Of a stretch of 64,000 nucleotides of DNA, positions 26,935-35,413 are shown piece after piece. Under the pieces are notes generated by a model. The model saw only the letters and a program-made list of their open reading frames with translations. It was not told the origin of the DNA and made no database searches. The translations under genes were made by a program, and so were the position numbers. Numbering within the stretch: position 1 is the stretch's first letter; each line of letters opens with the position of its first letter. Source of the stretch: JAAXKN01 sp050258815 (lineage in GTDB: Bacteria > Bacteroidota > Ignavibacteria > Ignavibacteriales > SURF-24); contig JBLMZM010000053.1 in assembly GCA_050258815.1 (NCBI GenBank), forward strand, positions 50,414 to 114,413, given 5' to 3'.

Positions 26935-27669
26935 ATGCTACACAGTGTAAAAACTCTGGAAGGCTATGATATCCTTGCTTCAGACGGTAAACTGGGGAAA
27001 GTCTATGAATTCTACTTTGACGACAGCGACTGGTTTATTCAGTATCTTATCGTGGATATCGGGCACTGGCTATATGGCAAATTTGTGCTCATTGAACCTC
27101 AGGACATGCTTCAGCCTGATAATTCAGAAAAGATATTTCCGGTACTCCTGACGAAAGAACAGATCGAAAACAGCCCGGATATTTCAACGAAAAAGATCAG
27201 GCTGCACAGGGACTCCTATCTGGTGAATGAATACGGCTGGCCCAATTTCTTTGAGACCACCGAAAGCTTTTATTCGGATACAATCTCTGAATCTGAGCTG
27301 AATAAGGATACCGGAAGCACAGTTAAACACACAGGCTACGATCCTCATCTCAGGAGCACCTGGGAAGTTACAGGATATAAAATACACGCCAGCGACGGCG
27401 AAATAGGTCATGTGGACGATATACTATTTGACGACGTAAACTGGAAGGTTAAGTACCTGTGTGTTAATCTCAGGAACTGGCTGCCGGGCGGTAAGAAGGT
27501 ACTTTTACCAGTCCTGCTAATCTCGAAAGTGGACTCCGAGGGGCAAAATATATTTATCGATATTCCAAGGGAAAAGATTAAAAACGGACCCGAATTTCAT
27601 GAGTCAAACCTTGGAGACGAAAAATACAGGGAAATAGTTACCGGTTATTATACCGGTAAGAACAGATGA
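26935..27669 (+). CDS. Protein with two PRC-barrel domains
   Basis: A 244-residue soluble protein with two PRC-barrel-like beta domains. The first covers about 1-85 (ASDGKLGKVYEFYFDDSDW) and the second about 145-230 (HASDGEIGHVDDILFDDVNW). These barrels occur in photosynthetic reaction centre subunit H, RimM and many stress-related proteins, where they bind partners. AGGAGGGC precedes the ATG. No signal peptide is present. The copies share the pattern ASDGxxGxVxxxxFDDxxW, so the gene arose by internal duplication. Function unknown; PRC-only proteins are often linked to stress responses, which is weak inference. Confidence 0.88.
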   Translation: MLHSVKTLEGYDILASDGKLGKVYEFYFDDSDWFIQYLIVDIGHWLYGKFVLIEPQDMLQPDNSEKIFPVLLTKEQIENSPDISTKKIRLHRDSYLVNEYGWPNFFETTESFYSDTISESELNKDTGSTVKHTGYDPHLRSTWEVTGYKIHASDGEIGHVDDILFDDVNWKVKYLCVNLRNWLPGGKKVLLPVLLISKVDSEGQNIFIDIPREKIKNGPEFHESNLGDEKYREIVTGYYTGKNR

Positions 27670-27741
27670 AAAGACTGAAGTAGTTGTTCATTTAATTAAA
27701 ATTGCCGGGTATTAAATCATCCGGCCAGGGAGATACTATTG

Positions 27742-28485
27742 ATGATAAATGAAAAGGATGCATATAAGAGGACCATTGGAAATATGTCCGGATCAGAGAG
27801 TAACTTAAAGGTGAGTGGCGTTAATGCAGGGGATAATACCTTTCTTTCTGCAGGATACTTTTGTGATGAACTAAATATGCTGCAGGCAGTAAGGTCTACA
27901 CTTTATAATCACAATCATATTCTCATTACAATTCCTGATTTTATTGATGCACTGGGCACATTCGAGGATTATATTAATCAAATCACGGATATGTACAAAG
28001 ATGCAAGAAAACAGCTTGTCCACTATATCTCGAAATTTGCCAGGGCAATTAAAACTTACGCCGTTATGACTGAAAACGGAGATCTTATTGAAGAGACATC
28101 CATCAAAGAGAGCGATTGTGAGATCATGCACAACGATGATCTTCTGAATCTTGGCAAAAATATTCTGGAATACGCCAGGATGTACATGCAGTCGCCCAAC
28201 CCATTCGGAATTTTCAACCAGACGTTCGAGGATTGTGAGAATGTAATAGATAATTTCAGCTATGCCATCGACCGCTCCGGAAGCGGGGTATTTGAAAAAA
28301 ACAGGTGGAAGGACATGCACGATGCGCTCTATAGCCAGGCGCATGACTTACTGAATAATACGATTGATAAAATGTCGGACACACTGAAAGCAAATCACCC
28401 TGAGTTCTACCGGGAATACCAGGCTTCGAGAATTATCAATAAAACTACGGAAGCTGCTCTGCGGAATCCTTTTGATGCAGGATAA
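27742..28485 (+). CDS. Unknown helical protein
   Basis: A 247-residue protein of no family I recognise. The ATG at 27742 has CCAGGGAG upstream; an adjacent TTG codon is less likely. It is predicted mainly helical, without signal peptide or membrane helix, and includes INQITDMYKDARKQLVHYIS and FEDCENVIDNFSYAID. It follows the PRC-barrel gene by about 70 bases on the same strand and may share its transcript. Confidence 0.8.
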   Translation: MINEKDAYKRTIGNMSGSESNLKVSGVNAGDNTFLSAGYFCDELNMLQAVRSTLYNHNHILITIPDFIDALGTFEDYINQITDMYKDARKQLVHYISKFARAIKTYAVMTENGDLIEETSIKESDCEIMHNDDLLNLGKNILEYARMYMQSPNPFGIFNQTFEDCENVIDNFSYAIDRSGSGVFEKNRWKDMHDALYSQAHDLLNNTIDKMSDTLKANHPEFYREYQASRIINKTTEAALRNPFDAG

Positions 28486-28497
28486 GGTGCCACTGAT

Positions 28498-29082
28498 CTA
28501 GTTCTTTGTACTATTTTTCCCGGCCTTTTGCACTTCCAGGTATAACTGATGAAACATTTCCGTCAGTTCACGCCTCTGGTAATGAGCATTCAAGCCGCTT
28601 GGGCTGGGAAGGACCCATATTTTTGTTTTTCCCAGCTTTTCAGGCTGGAGTCCCAGTACTGCCTTTGGCACTCCAAAGGCAGTACGGTAGGCCCCTATGC
28701 CAAGTATGGCCATATATTCCGGTTTGTATATATCAAGCTTTTCCAGGAGCCTTCGCCCCCCTTCTCTATATTCTTCAGTTTTCAGTTCATCGGCTGCAGC
28801 GGTTGCCCTTTCAACTACATTTGTTATTCCATATCCCAGTTTTAACAGTTCGGTTTCCTCATATGGTGAAAGCAGCCTTTCTGTAAAGCCTGCTGCGTGC
28901 AGCACCGGCCAGAAACGGTTGCCAGGCCGGGCAAAGTGATGCCCCACTGCGGCAGTATAAAGCCCGGGATTTATGCCACAAAACAGTACCCTGAGTCCCG
29001 GACTAATAATATCCCCGACTTTTTTGCCTGCAGCCGCCTGAATCTCTTCCCTGGTCGGTCTGTGTTTAATTGTTGCATTCAT
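28498..29082 (-). CDS. mug: G/U mismatch-specific DNA glycosylase
   Basis: About 194 residues of a family 2 uracil-DNA glycosylase. The active-site segment GINPGLYTAAVGHHFARPGN contains the catalytic Asn of GINPG, and the late loop LPSPSGLNAHY is the wedge motif. It removes uracil or ethenocytosine from mismatches with G. The ATG at 29082 has AGAGGA upstream; a TTG two codons earlier is ignored. It stands alone, convergent with the unknown gene to its left and divergent from the DUF362 gene. Confidence 0.95.
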   Translation of the reverse strand: MNATIKHRPTREEIQAAAGKKVGDIISPGLRVLFCGINPGLYTAAVGHHFARPGNRFWPVLHAAGFTERLLSPYEETELLKLGYGITNVVERATAAADELKTEEYREGGRRLLEKLDIYKPEYMAILGIGAYRTAFGVPKAVLGLQPEKLGKTKIWVLPSPSGLNAHYQRRELTEMFHQLYLEVQKAGKNSTKN

Positions 29083-29229
29083 GCACAAATTTCCTCTATA
29101 TTTAATTGCCTGGTTAAAAAACTGTTTTTTTATCCGTCCTTTAACATAAACTTAATAATAAACGGCACATTTTTAAAGACAATCCGTCAAAAGTATCATA
29201 AATCATATTTATCAACAATTCTGAACCTT

Positions 29230-30408
29230 ATGGAAAACACTAACAAAATTGACCGCCGTAAGTTCTTTAAATTACTGGCAGCCGGTGGGATAGGCACTGC
29301 ATTTTCCCCTCTGCTGTTACAGAACATTTTTGCAAAGCAGCCCCCAATAACGGGTACAAAACCTGCGACTAATATTAATGAGGCTCTCAGCTACCCCCGC
29401 ACTTTAAGCTCAATGCCGGGCAGGTTCCCTGGTAAGGTTGCCCAGATCTATCATGAAAATTGTATCACCAGCAACAAGATCGATCAGGATGCAGCAGGCG
29501 AAATGGTTAAAAAGGGCATGCTTAGCCTGACCGGGGCTGGAAATATCTCGGATGCATGGAAGATGTTCGTTTCACCAAATGAAGTTATTGGACTAAAGGT
29601 AAACCCAATCGGCGGGGCCCTGCTCTCGACGAGCGTTGAAATTGTAAGGTCAGTTATCCGGCAGCTGGAAGAGGCCGGTATCCCCAAAAAGAACATTGTA
29701 ATCTGGGACAGAAGGATGCCTGACCTCGAACAAGCCGGCTTTACGGAACAGAATTTCCCCGGTATTAAGATATCGGCCACAGAGTTCAAGGATAAAAACG
29801 GATCTTTTTACGACGCCAATGGGAAACTCTATAGCGAGGAGATGATTGACAAGAAATGGTATTACTGGGCTGATGTGGAGGAAAAATATGATGCAGAAAC
29901 AATTCCCTATATGATAAATGAGGGGAAATTCTCATATTTTACTAAAATTGTCACACAGCAGGTCGATAAAATCATTAACATCCCGATTCTAAAAAATGCC
30001 GGGGCTTCAGTTACGCTGGCCCTGAAGAATCTTGCCTTCGGCAGCATATCTAATACCTCAAGACTGCACAAGGAACTCTGGGCAGAAACCTGTGCCGAAG
30101 TATGCGCTTTCCCGCCCCTTCGCGACAAGGTGGTCCTTAATATTGTAGATGGGATCAAAGGATGCTTCCAGGGGGGACCCGGTGCCAACCCGCAGTTCTT
30201 TACAGAATATAAGACCGTACTTGTGGCTACTGACCCGGTTGCAACCGACAGAATTGGATATGAAATCGTAATTAAGAAAAGAATTGCCGAGAATATACAA
30301 AAAACAGATTCTCCCAGGGGACGCAGTTTTATGGACCTGGCCGAAAAGCTTCAGCTCGGAGTGGCCGACCTGGAAAAGATAAAAGTCGAAAAAATAACAA
30401 TTTCCTGA
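29230..30408 (+). CDS. Tat-exported DUF362 protein
   Basis: A 393-residue protein with a twin-arginine signal (DRRKFFKLLAAGGIGTAF) followed by a DUF362 domain. Family features include VSPNEVIGLKVNPIGG-like text, NIVIWDRRM and NIPILKNAGASVTLALKN. The ATG at 29230 is chosen because an open frame extending back to 28897 would run across the mug gene on the other strand. Tat export suggests a cofactor is loaded before transport, though no clear iron-sulfur motif is visible in this copy. It is followed after 6 bases by an exported DUF6599-like protein, and the two probably act together at the envelope. The reaction is unknown. Confidence 0.85.
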   Translation: MENTNKIDRRKFFKLLAAGGIGTAFSPLLLQNIFAKQPPITGTKPATNINEALSYPRTLSSMPGRFPGKVAQIYHENCITSNKIDQDAAGEMVKKGMLSLTGAGNISDAWKMFVSPNEVIGLKVNPIGGALLSTSVEIVRSVIRQLEEAGIPKKNIVIWDRRMPDLEQAGFTEQNFPGIKISATEFKDKNGSFYDANGKLYSEEMIDKKWYYWADVEEKYDAETIPYMINEGKFSYFTKIVTQQVDKIINIPILKNAGASVTLALKNLAFGSISNTSRLHKELWAETCAEVCAFPPLRDKVVLNIVDGIKGCFQGGPGANPQFFTEYKTVLVATDPVATDRIGYEIVIKKRIAENIQKTDSPRGRSFMDLAEKLQLGVADLEKIKVEKITIS

Positions 30409-30414
30409 CACAAT

Positions 30415-31302
30415 ATGAGAGCATTTTACGTGAAAACTTTTCTATCTGGTGTATTATTGTTTTGTGCATTTAGTCTCGTTTCAGCTGGTACCAAAGAGAT
30501 ACCCTCACTCGCACCTTCAGATATTCCCGGAGTAACGATTATCAGAAACGAGTATTTCGACGGTAAATCCCTCTGGGGCTATATTGACGGAGGGGCCGAC
30601 GTATATCTCGAATATGGATTCAACAGACTTCTGCTCCAGGAGATAAACTTTGAACAAAAACACATCAGGCTTGAGATTTACCAGATGAAAGATTCCGCAT
30701 CAGCGTTCGGTATTTTCTCCATCTCGCGTTTTAAATGCTCTTCAAACGATACGCTCTCGCGCCTTAGCTGTATTTCACCGTACCAGCTGCAGGTGGCCAG
30801 AAACGACCTCTATATTTCAATTATTAATGACAATGGTACTCCCGAAGAACAGCTCTTTAGCCTGCAGGTGGCAGAGATTATACTCCGGAAAACGGAGCGG
30901 GATTCGTTCAGGATCCCGCCGTTTTTCGAAAAAGAGGTATTCAAACCCTTTAGCGGGGAATTAAAGTTCTTTAAGGGTAAACTCGGCATACAGAATGGAT
31001 TTCCAGCCTGGGCCGATCAGTTTGAGAATTTTAATAAATTTACAATTTATTTACTTCCGGCTGAGACTCAATCCGGATACGCATACAGCTCCCTCATACG
31101 GTTCTATTCTGATGAGGACCTCTTAACTTTCTACAAACTGATGGGATTCAACCCTATACTGAGCAATATGGTGCAGACCACGACAAAAAACGGAATTATC
31201 CGCGCTATACGCCTTCTGCCTGACCAGAGCATTCTTTACCTGGAAACCGGCTATGCCGCTTCTGAAGCAGAAGCTTTTCTAAAAGCCTTAAAGGAAATGT
31301 AG
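30415..31302 (+). CDS. Exported DUF6599-like protein
   Basis: A 295-residue protein with a signal peptide (FLSGVLLFCAFSLVSAG). The segment SLWGYIDGGADVYLEYGF is the hallmark of a family of unknown function (DUF6599), which I recall being found beside DUF362 genes. Later text, KDSASAFGIFSISRF, also fits. It has no catalytic motif I can name. It starts 6 bases after the DUF362 stop, so the pair forms a two-gene operon for an uncharacterised periplasmic process. Confidence 0.8.
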   Translation: MRAFYVKTFLSGVLLFCAFSLVSAGTKEIPSLAPSDIPGVTIIRNEYFDGKSLWGYIDGGADVYLEYGFNRLLLQEINFEQKHIRLEIYQMKDSASAFGIFSISRFKCSSNDTLSRLSCISPYQLQVARNDLYISIINDNGTPEEQLFSLQVAEIILRKTERDSFRIPPFFEKEVFKPFSGELKFFKGKLGIQNGFPAWADQFENFNKFTIYLLPAETQSGYAYSSLIRFYSDEDLLTFYKLMGFNPILSNMVQTTTKNGIIRAIRLLPDQSILYLETGYAASEAEAFLKALKEM

Positions 31303-31352
31303 ATGAAAAGGCTGATAATGGTGAAAGCGGCTTAGCAGGAATTAAAGAAGCA

Positions 31353-32009
31353 TTATTTGATTCTGAGCATTTTACTGTCAGGCGTATAATTAACTATTTC
31401 GGGGTTTTCCAGGTTAATCAGAGCCTGTACGAATTTTTTGATCCTTTCAATGGACTCATTTATTACGTAGAAATCCTCGTCCAGTTTTTGTTTTTTTGCG
31501 GCTTCCAGCTCTGATTCAAGGTTCTTCAGGGACATAATCAGACTGCTAAGCGGATTATTAATCTGATGACCTATGGTACAGGCCATTTCCACCAAGGCTT
31601 TATTGTGCTCGATGCTTTTAAGCTCATTCTGAAGGTTGTGTATCCTGATGCCGGAACGAATTCTGGCCAGCAACTCCTGGTTTTCAATCGGTTTTACAAG
31701 AAAATCGTCGGCACCTATATCCAGCCCGGTTACCCTGTCCTTAAGTGAAGCCCTGGCAGTCAGCAGAATAAAATAAATCAGCTTAAATTTATCGTCTTTT
31801 TTGATAATATTGCACAATTCAATGCCATCCATTACAGGCATGGTCCAGTCTGCTACAACCACCTTGGGCGTATATGTTTCAAGGGCCTGAAGAGCCTCGG
31901 AGCCATTGTTGGCGGTTTTGACCTCATAATTGTTCTTTGTCAGTAACCTTTCCAGAATGAACCTGGTATCCTCTTCATCCTCGACAATTAAAATTCTGTC
32001 TTTATCCAT
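31353..32009 (-). CDS. Receiver domain fused to a kinase DHp segment, no ATPase
   Basis: A 218-residue protein. Residues 1-120 are a complete receiver (Asp10/Asp11, phosphoacceptor Asp54 in VVADWTMPVMDG, Lys106 in LVKPI). After a linker, residues 135-200 look like a histidine kinase dimerisation helix pair with His148 in CTIGHQINNPLSSLIM, but the protein ends there and no ATP-binding domain follows. It could act as a phosphotransfer module or bind a kinase as a decoy. It starts directly after the stop of the lone receiver gene and ends the motility cluster. Confidence 0.85.
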   Translation of the reverse strand: MDKDRILIVEDEEDTRFILERLLTKNNYEVKTANNGSEALQALETYTPKVVVADWTMPVMDGIELCNIIKKDDKFKLIYFILLTARASLKDRVTGLDIGADDFLVKPIENQELLARIRSGIRIHNLQNELKSIEHNKALVEMACTIGHQINNPLSSLIMSLKNLESELEAAKKQKLDEDFYVINESIERIKKFVQALINLENPEIVNYTPDSKMLRIK

Positions 32010-32405
32010 TTAATTCGCTATTAGTTTATTTACTTTGTTAAGCAAGTCATTATAATCAATAATTGGTTTTACAATATAATCATCTGCCAGGCTCTCTTCA
32101 AAGTAGTTATTTGGCCCAATATTTTTCTGGTATGCCGTAACCAAAAGGATAGGAATTTTGGAAAATTTCTCGTTTTGCTTGATAAATTTGGATAGAATAA
32201 CGCCATCCACCTTTTCGCCGTTCATATATGTGTTTTTAAGGTTTATATCCATAATAATAAGATTTGTATTATCCTCATTGATCTTCTCTATCAGCTTGTC
32301 CCCGTCTTCAATGGTAGAGGTCTTATACTTTGTCTTTGAAAACAGGTACTTGTAAAATTCCTGTGTAAAAGGATCATCTTCAACAATGATAATGTTTTGT
32401 TCCAT
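32010..32405 (-). CDS. Single-domain response regulator
   Basis: A 131-residue stand-alone receiver with Asp10/Asp11, phosphoacceptor Asp53 (IIMDINLKN) and Lys113 (YIVKPI). An insertion around KNTYMNGEKVDG lengthens the loop after the acceptor. There is no output domain, so it works as a CheY-like switch or phosphorelay shuttle. It starts 1 base after motB and is followed without a gap by the receiver-DHp gene. Motor binding like CheY is possible given the position after motA/motB. Confidence 0.88.
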   Translation of the reverse strand: MEQNIIIVEDDPFTQEFYKYLFSKTKYKTSTIEDGDKLIEKINEDNTNLIIMDINLKNTYMNGEKVDGVILSKFIKQNEKFSKIPILLVTAYQKNIGPNNYFEESLADDYIVKPIIDYNDLLNKVNKLIAN

Positions 32406-32406
32406 T

Positions 32407-33180
32407 TTATTTCCCTGAATATTTAACTATAATACTAATTCTTCGGTTAACTATGTCATAGGGGTCATTAGTATTCCTTAGACGTTTGTCGGCGTATCCT
32501 CTAACTTCATCTATCTGCTCCTGCTTAACTCCGCCTTCGGTAAGAAACCTTCTGGCCGAATTAGCCCTTTCGGAGCTCAGTTCAAAATTCGTATATCCAA
32601 CTCCGTTACCGCTGTATGGGCGCGAATCTGTATGCCCCTCAATTACAATTTTATTCTGCAGCTTCTGAAGTTCAGCACCTATTTTTTTAATAAGCGCCTG
32701 GGCGTGAGGTTTTAACTGGGCAGTACCAATCTCAAAAAATATATCATCAAAAGATTCCACTATTTCAATTCTGAGTCCTTCTTCCACAAATTCAATCTTT
32801 ATCTGATCGCTCAAGTCCTTGAATTCGGGACTCTCGGATAAATCATGAATTATGGCCTCGCCCATTTGTGTCAGTTTCTGCCTTTCTGCTTCCTTCTGCT
32901 CCATCTGGGTTTTTAAATTAAGGTCCATTATAGAGGCACCCTTTCCATTCAGCACACTGCGGCTTTTTTTGGAACTGAAACCCACCGGATCCTTGAAATA
33001 ACCGGCAACCGATTCCTTTACCTCAGCACTCTGCCCCAGAATCCAAAGCACAATAAAGAGAGCCATCATAGCCGTGACAAAATCTGCGTAAGCTACCTTC
33101 CATGCGCCTCCGTGGTGCCCGGCATGCCCCTTCTTCTTTTTCTGGATTATTATCGGGCCCTGCCCTTCTCCGAGACTCAT
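32407..33180 (-). CDS. motB: Flagellar stator protein MotB (set 1)
   Basis: A 257-residue stator subunit. A His/Lys-rich cytoplasmic start (KKKKGHAGHHGG) leads to a single helix with the proton-carrying Asp33 in YADFVTAMMALFIVLW, a plug and linker, and an OmpA-like peptidoglycan-binding domain (VIEGHTDSRPYSG, LSSERANSARRFL). It anchors the stator to the wall. It follows motA directly and has the length and motif set of proton-type MotB. Confidence 0.95.
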   Translation of the reverse strand: MSLGEGQGPIIIQKKKKGHAGHHGGAWKVAYADFVTAMMALFIVLWILGQSAEVKESVAGYFKDPVGFSSKKSRSVLNGKGASIMDLNLKTQMEQKEAERQKLTQMGEAIIHDLSESPEFKDLSDQIKIEFVEEGLRIEIVESFDDIFFEIGTAQLKPHAQALIKKIGAELQKLQNKIVIEGHTDSRPYSGNGVGYTNFELSSERANSARRFLTEGGVKQEQIDEVRGYADKRLRNTNDPYDIVNRRISIIVKYSGK

Positions 33181-34038
33181 TTACTCTTTCTTCCCTCTGA
33201 TGTAGTTTTCCAACTCGCTGAATGTGGGGCGTTCGTCAGTAAAGATTGTCCTTCTGGCAATTTCAACGGCAATAATGGGGGGGTTTCCCTTTGCGTAAGC
33301 TACAATACAGGCTTTAATGGTTTCCAGGTATCTTACCTGATGCTCCAGATTAAGCTCAATATTTCCTGCCAGGGGTCCGATGAATCCGTATGAGAGCAAT
33401 ACACCAAGGAATGTACCCACGAGTGCAGAAGCCACGTGGTGGCCTACTACTTCGGGTCCGTCACTGATTGCACCCATTGTAACAATAATTCCTAGCACCG
33501 CAGCCACAATACCTAGTCCCGGAAGAGCATCCCCGGTCTTGCTCAAAGTGGCAGCAATAGGCTTCTGTTCCATTTCAAAGGTCTCAATTTCCGTATCAAG
33601 CAGGGCTTCTATTTCGTGCGGCGGTACGCCGCCTGAGAGCATCACCTTCATTGTATCGCAGAAGTAGCTCCTGGCAAAACTGTCTTTTATAAATTTCTTG
33701 TTGCGGGCCAGTATATCGCTTTCTTCCGGTTTTTCAATGTGTTTTTCAATTGCAATCAGACCGTCACGCTGTGCAACGAGGAACAGATCGTTAAATGATT
33801 TCAAAAGCTCCAGGTAATCTTCCTTATTTGCACCCTTAAAGGATATGGCGCTGGGTATTGCGCTAACTATCTTTTTTACCAGGGCCAGGGGAGCCGAGAT
33901 GAGTAGGCTGCCTAAAGCTGCTCCGCCGATAACAAGGAATTCAGAGGGCTGGATTAAAAGCATGGGCTGTCCGCCTGCAAGTATAAAGCCCACTAATACA
34001 GCAACAATTACAACAACAGCACCTATAATAATGAACAT
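33181..34038 (-). CDS. motA: Flagellar stator protein MotA (set 1)
   Basis: A 285-residue inner-membrane protein with four helices, two near each end, and a large cytoplasmic loop (about 55-170) that touches FliG. ALPGLGIVAAVLGIIVTMG and ALVGTFLGVLLSYGF are the channel-lining helices 3 and 4. The size matches enterobacterial-type MotA and is longer than the second MotA here. It pairs with the motB that starts right after its stop. Confidence 0.95.
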   Translation of the reverse strand: MFIIIGAVVVIVAVLVGFILAGGQPMLLIQPSEFLVIGGAALGSLLISAPLALVKKIVSAIPSAISFKGANKEDYLELLKSFNDLFLVAQRDGLIAIEKHIEKPEESDILARNKKFIKDSFARSYFCDTMKVMLSGGVPPHEIEALLDTEIETFEMEQKPIAATLSKTGDALPGLGIVAAVLGIIVTMGAISDGPEVVGHHVASALVGTFLGVLLSYGFIGPLAGNIELNLEHQVRYLETIKACIVAYAKGNPPIIAVEIARRTIFTDERPTFSELENYIRGKKE

Positions 34039-34040
34039 TC

Positions 34041-34766
34041 TTATTTACCCTGAGTCATATTAATGTTTTGGATTTCATTTACGAGAGAGAATATCTGCTT
34101 ACATTTCAGATCAATAAATGGCCAGTCGAATTTGGAAGAAGCCAGTTTATCCTCAACCTCGCCGCTCAAGGCTGACAAAGCATCATAACCGATCGTCCCT
34201 CCGTTACCCCTGATTTCATGTACTACCATTTTCAGAAGATCCTTATTCCTGAGCTGAAGTGCTTCCTCCATTCTTTTCTTCTTTTCGGGGAAACTGGTGA
34301 GAAAGAATTTCAGGAGGGTTTTCTGTATGTCAGTTTTTTCTGAATCAGAAATAATTTTCTTCTTCTGAGACTTGGATAGCGTCTCACTTCCAAGTATCTC
34401 GTTCACATATTTGATGATCATTTCCTTCTGCAGAGGCTTGGACAAGACCCTGTCGGCTCCTCCTTCAATTGCCGCCAGCACGTTACGCTTATCGGTATTT
34501 GCACTGATAACAATTATTGGTATATACTTGAGGTTATCCAGCACCTTAATTACCTGCAGCATCTTAAGGCCGTCAAAATTAGGCATCATAAGATCCAGGA
34601 ATATCAGGTTCGGCTTGAATTCAGCTGCCTTCTGCAGGCCTTCCAAACCATCCGTACACGTAATAACATCAAGATTATAATCCTCAAAGAAAGTTTTTAA
34701 GGCATGACGGATAATATCCGAGTCATCCACAACCAGTACTCTGATCTTATTGCTCATTTGTTCCAT
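34041..34766 (-). CDS. Receiver-HPt phosphorelay protein
   Basis: A 241-residue protein. Residues 6-125 form a receiver (Asp14/Asp15, acceptor Asp58 in IFLDLMMPNFDG, Lys110). Residues 145-238 form an HPt-like four-helix domain with VVHEIRGNGGTIGY, where His183 is the expected phosphate carrier. Receiver and HPt on one chain allow phosphate to move between Asp and His without a kinase domain. It overlaps the csrA stop by one base (TAATG) and precedes motA, so it belongs to the motility operon and probably feeds the two stand-alone receivers downstream. Confidence 0.85.
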   Translation of the reverse strand: MEQMSNKIRVLVVDDSDIIRHALKTFFEDYNLDVITCTDGLEGLQKAAEFKPNLIFLDLMMPNFDGLKMLQVIKVLDNLKYIPIIVISANTDKRNVLAAIEGGADRVLSKPLQKEMIIKYVNEILGSETLSKSQKKKIISDSEKTDIQKTLLKFFLTSFPEKKKRMEEALQLRNKDLLKMVVHEIRGNGGTIGYDALSALSGEVEDKLASSKFDWPFIDLKCKQIFSLVNEIQNINMTQGK

Positions 34767-35008
34767 TATTTATCTAATCTGTTTACTTTTAATTTGGACA
34801 AATCTGCAGAAATTTTCTGCTTGCTGCTCAGGCTTGCCTCTATTGTATTGTCCCTTACTTTCTCGTACATTTCACCGCGCAGGATCTTAACCGTTTCCGG
34901 CGCTTCAATCCCTATTTTAACCTGGTTGTCAGAAAGTGCCACAATCTTTATCACTATGTCAGAATTGATCCTAATCTCTTCATTCAGTTTTCTGGTTAAT
35001 ATTAGCAT
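34766..35008 (-). CDS. csrA: Carbon storage regulator CsrA
   Basis: An 80-residue RNA-binding protein beginning MLILTRKLNEEIRINSDIVI, the strongly conserved CsrA strand 1-2, with IEAPETVKILRGEMYEKV as the C-terminal RNA-binding segment. It represses translation by binding GGA motifs near ribosome sites, classically flagellin mRNA. The tail after residue 60 is longer than in E. coli. It lies 11 bases after fliW, its protein antagonist. Confidence 0.97.
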   Translation of the reverse strand: MLILTRKLNEEIRINSDIVIKIVALSDNQVKIGIEAPETVKILRGEMYEKVRDNTIEASLSSKQKISADLSKLKVNRLDK

Positions 35009-35019
35009 AAACTCACCTA

Positions 35020-35403
35020 TTAATTTTCTGTGAACAGAATATAATCAATAGGAAGGTTATCTTCATCTAAAATCTTCTGAAAGCCGGTCTTTTCAGCCTG
35101 GTCAATATAAACCGGTGCCTTGAGATTTATAGTAATTTTCAGAGGATCAGGATCTAATTTTACTATTCCAAAGGCCTCGCTGCCTGCTTCCTGAGGATAT
35201 TTATCCATCAGTGCCCCCACCCCGAAGAGCGGAAATACGAGCTCCGGCTCATCAATTGAAGTCAGCCACAAGAATAACTCGGAACCCGAATTGATGAGCA
35301 GATACTTTTTATAGTTTTCAAATCCAAGGATGCCTTCCTTAAATTCAATGATCATGCTTTCATCGAATTCAACTTCACCAAATTGATTTGTTGTTATTTT
35401 CAT
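35020..35403 (-). CDS. fliW: Flagellar assembly factor FliW
   Basis: A 127-residue protein with the family start GEVEFDESMIIEFKEGILGF and the late TINLKAPVYID motif. FliW binds either flagellin or CsrA, so free flagellin in the cell controls CsrA activity and flagellin translation. The gene order fliW-csrA is the standard pairing. It lies just after motB set 2. Confidence 0.97.
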   Translation of the reverse strand: MKITTNQFGEVEFDESMIIEFKEGILGFENYKKYLLINSGSELFLWLTSIDEPELVFPLFGVGALMDKYPQEAGSEAFGIVKLDPDPLKITINLKAPVYIDQAEKTGFQKILDEDNLPIDYILFTEN

Positions 35404-35413
35404 TTTTATCTTT

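Noticed and set aside
28897..29229. A 111-codon extension of the DUF362 gene upstream of 29230
   Set aside because: It overlaps the mug coding region on the other strand, has no family similarity, and the Tat signal begins right at the ATG at 29230.
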